DNA from: a marine gamma proteobacterium HTCC2143
GTDB taxonomy: Bacteria > Pseudomonadota > Gammaproteobacteria > Pseudomonadales > Dasaniaceae
DNA: 64,000 bases
Reading direction: 5' to 3'
NCBI GenBank assembly: GCA_000169075.1
Contig: AAVT01000001.1
Coordinates: forward strand, 372,001-436,000
The notes under the pieces are model-generated. The model worked only from the letters and a program-made list of their open reading frames with translations, did not search any database and was not told the DNA's origin. The position numbers and the translations under genes are program-made. This document shows, piece after piece, positions 62,594 through 64,000 of the stretch. Within the stretch, counting starts at the first letter, position 1. Each line of letters starts with the position of its first letter.

Positions 62594-64000
62594 TCAATCA
62601 ATACTTCTGCCGTCAACAATCGCCATCTTACTAGTATCGATCAGACTAATACTCTCTTCAGCAAAGCCTACGCCAGCTTCGTTATAGAAGTTAAATACCT
62701 TATCTACGCCCAAGGCTTCAATGGATTTTCTTTCATCATCGAAACGCGCTATTGCTGCTATTTTACCCTGATAACGCGCATAGCGTAGCTGTTGAGTAAT
62801 ACTGGTAATATCTTGAACTGAGGGCAACGCTAACAAAACTAATTGTAATTTATCAAGATCGATGCTCTCCCAGAAATTAATATCTTCCGCATCGCCACAA
62901 AAAGCTTGTATCTGCTCTTGGTTCAGCCACTCGACTTTTTCTTTATCCGTATCTAAACCCCATGCTTGACCTGGAACTCTGCTATTCAACGCTTGGTATG
63001 CACCCATACCGACGCGCCCCATACCAATGACGACTATAGGTGCGCCGTGAGGTTGCAAAAAGTTATCTTCTGGCAACTTTTCTGAGGTCTCGTATTTTTT
63101 TATTGCCTCTCTATTTTCGCTAAAAAATTGATGTGCATAATTGTAAATGAAATTGGTGATCACAAAAGATATTGAAACCGCTAGCGATAAGATAACTAAC
63201 CATTCACTGCTAAGCCAGCCTAACTGGGTACTGAGTGTAGCGACAATAAGACCAAATTCACTGAAGTTACTCAGTGCCAATGCCGCTAAAAATGCGGTTC
63301 TAACGCGAAGCCTGAGCTGGGTGAATAAATAGAAGAATAATAAGAACTTCACTGGAATTAGCAGAGTGAGTACAGCGGCAATGGCAAGCATCTCCCAGGT
63401 GGGTAAAGCTGCGAACCCAATCGATAAAAAGAACCCTATTAAAAACAGGTCTTTAAAGCCCATCAGTGACTTATTAATTTCGCTCGATTTTTTGTGGGAT
63501 GCCAAGTACATTCCTGCCAATAAAGCGCCTAAATCGCCCTTAATATTGACGAATTCAAAAAGCTCATACGCTCCTAAGGCTAAAAAGAACCCGGCTAAGG
63601 GGATTAGCTCGCCATGGCCGATATGGTCTACTAACTTATTGACTAACGGCTTTAGCACCACGGCTGATAACAATAGAAGCGCCCACAGAGAAGGAATCTT
63701 GCCGGTAGCGATAACAAGAAATAAAACCGCAGCGATATCCTGCATTACCAATATTCCAATGGCGAGCTTACCGTGTCGAGTTCGCATTTCACCATGATCT
63801 TCCATTAACTTTACGACACATACTGTGCTGCTAAAACTTAATGCGAAAACAATAAGTGCAATGGTATACGTGTCTATTTGAGCAAAGTAACTTAACGAAA
63901 AAGCAACAAATGCTTTTATAAACAGCATAGCTAGCACAAACCACAGAAGCCCATGAGTGATACTGCCTAACCAGACTTCATTTTTTATTAAGTCCCGAAC
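62594..64000 (-). CDS. CPA2-family monovalent cation:proton antiporter (Kef/YbaL-like), 5' end cut by window edge
   Basis: Membrane antiporter for K+/H+ exchange. About ten hydrophobic segments are visible, then a TrkA-N (RCK) domain: PIVVIGMGRVGMGAYQALNSRVPG with the GxGxxG fold, and LDTDKEKVEWLNQEQIQAFCGDAEDINFWES. The frame has no stop and continues through base 64000, so its true start lies beyond the window; the apparent internal start (63937) is not supported. C-terminal sequence ends with SLIDTSKMAIVDGRSID. Family call is firm. Confidence 0.9.
   Translation of the reverse strand, partial: VRDLIKNEVWLGSITHGLLWFVLAMLFIKAFVAFSLSYFAQIDTYTIALIVFALSFSSTVCVVKLMEDHGEMRTRHGKLAIGILVMQDIAAVLFLVIATGKIPSLWALLLLSAVVLKPLVNKLVDHIGHGELIPLAGFFLALGAYELFEFVNIKGDLGALLAGMYLASHKKSSEINKSLMGFKDLFLIGFFLSIGFAALPTWEMLAIAAVLTLLIPVKFLLFFYLFTQLRLRVRTAFLAALALSNFSEFGLIVATLSTQLGWLSSEWLVILSLAVSISFVITNFIYNYAHQFFSENREAIKKYETSEKLPEDNFLQPHGAPIVVIGMGRVGMGAYQALNSRVPGQAWGLDTDKEKVEWLNQEQIQAFCGDAEDINFWESIDLDKLQLVLLALPSVQDITSITQQLRYARYQGKIAAIARFDDERKSIEALGVDKVFNFYNEAGVGFAEESISLIDTSKMAIVDGRSID

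Noticed and set aside
1-64000. tRNA, rRNA, CRISPR arrays, IS elements, prophage genes
   Set aside because: I looked for cloverleaf-like segments, repeat arrays and transposase motifs and found none I could support. A tRNAscan or ISfinder search would settle it.

Overview
The window looks like chromosome of a heterotrophic, probably marine gammaproteobacterium. This is inferred from gene content: tripartite tricarboxylate (TTT) transport, IorAB-type molybdenum oxidoreductase, MipA/OmpV, SOUL, and the small overlapping 104-aa/84-aa gene pair typical of the class. There is no rRNA, tRNA, IS element, prophage or CRISPR array that I can see. Gene density is high, with several old-looking gene remnants. 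Both ends cut through a gene: a GntR regulator on the left and a Kef-type antiporter on the right.

Layout. (1) 0-6.4 kb, all minus strand: a GntR regulator and a compact operon of a NitT/TauT-type ABC transporter, an unknown membrane protein, the copper chaperones SCO and PCuAC, and a diheme cytochrome c. The solute-binding protein carries a C-terminal region resembling the copper protein NosL. A CATGT-12 nt-CATGT element lies before both the regulator and the operon. I think this is an undescribed copper-linked transport or maturation system. (2) 7-16.5 kb: epoxide hydrolase-like protein, a redoxin with an in-frame TGA in the CxxC motif (probable selenoprotein), HD-GYP, a divergent sigma-70/MerR pair, DUF2452-like protein, and a decayed GGDEF gene. 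(3) 16.7-22.7 kb: RNase HI with viroplasmin domain, LysR regulator, an oxidoreductase with a signal peptide, an NTT-like transporter, an AlkC/AlkD-like repair protein. (4) 22.9-39.6 kb: a catabolic region (enolase-superfamily enzyme, VOC protein, hydrolase, three-gene SDR/crotonase/HCCA-isomerase run, AraC regulator, P450-reductase fusion, a second probable selenoprotein, Rieske oxygenase, CoA transferase). (5) 40-48.5 kb: RluA-type pseudouridine synthase, a DUF1295 protein, four medium-chain reductases, a DUF1254/DUF1214 protein, and a Cys-containing redoxin. (6) 49-58 kb: IorAB, DUF1338 protein, a TctCBA transporter with a D-2-hydroxyacid dehydrogenase, and a small conserved gene pair. (7) 58.6-64 kb: SDR, metallo-beta-lactamase-fold hydrolase, MipA/OmpV, SOUL protein, antiporter.

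The strongest unusual results are two independent genes with an in-frame TGA exactly where the redox cysteine should be (8997-8999 and 35704-35706), each followed by continuing homology and a possible bacterial SECIS hairpin. A cysteine-containing redoxin with the same motif (45644-46321) is an internal comparison. Selenocysteine machinery (selA, selB, selC, selD) is not in this window, so selenocysteine use is inferred. The second strong result is the copper-linked ABC operon. A third is functional: a DUF1338 protein, a TTT transporter and a D-2-hydroxyglutarate dehydrogenase-like enzyme lie side by side, which suggests a 2-oxoadipate/D-2-hydroxyglutarate route.
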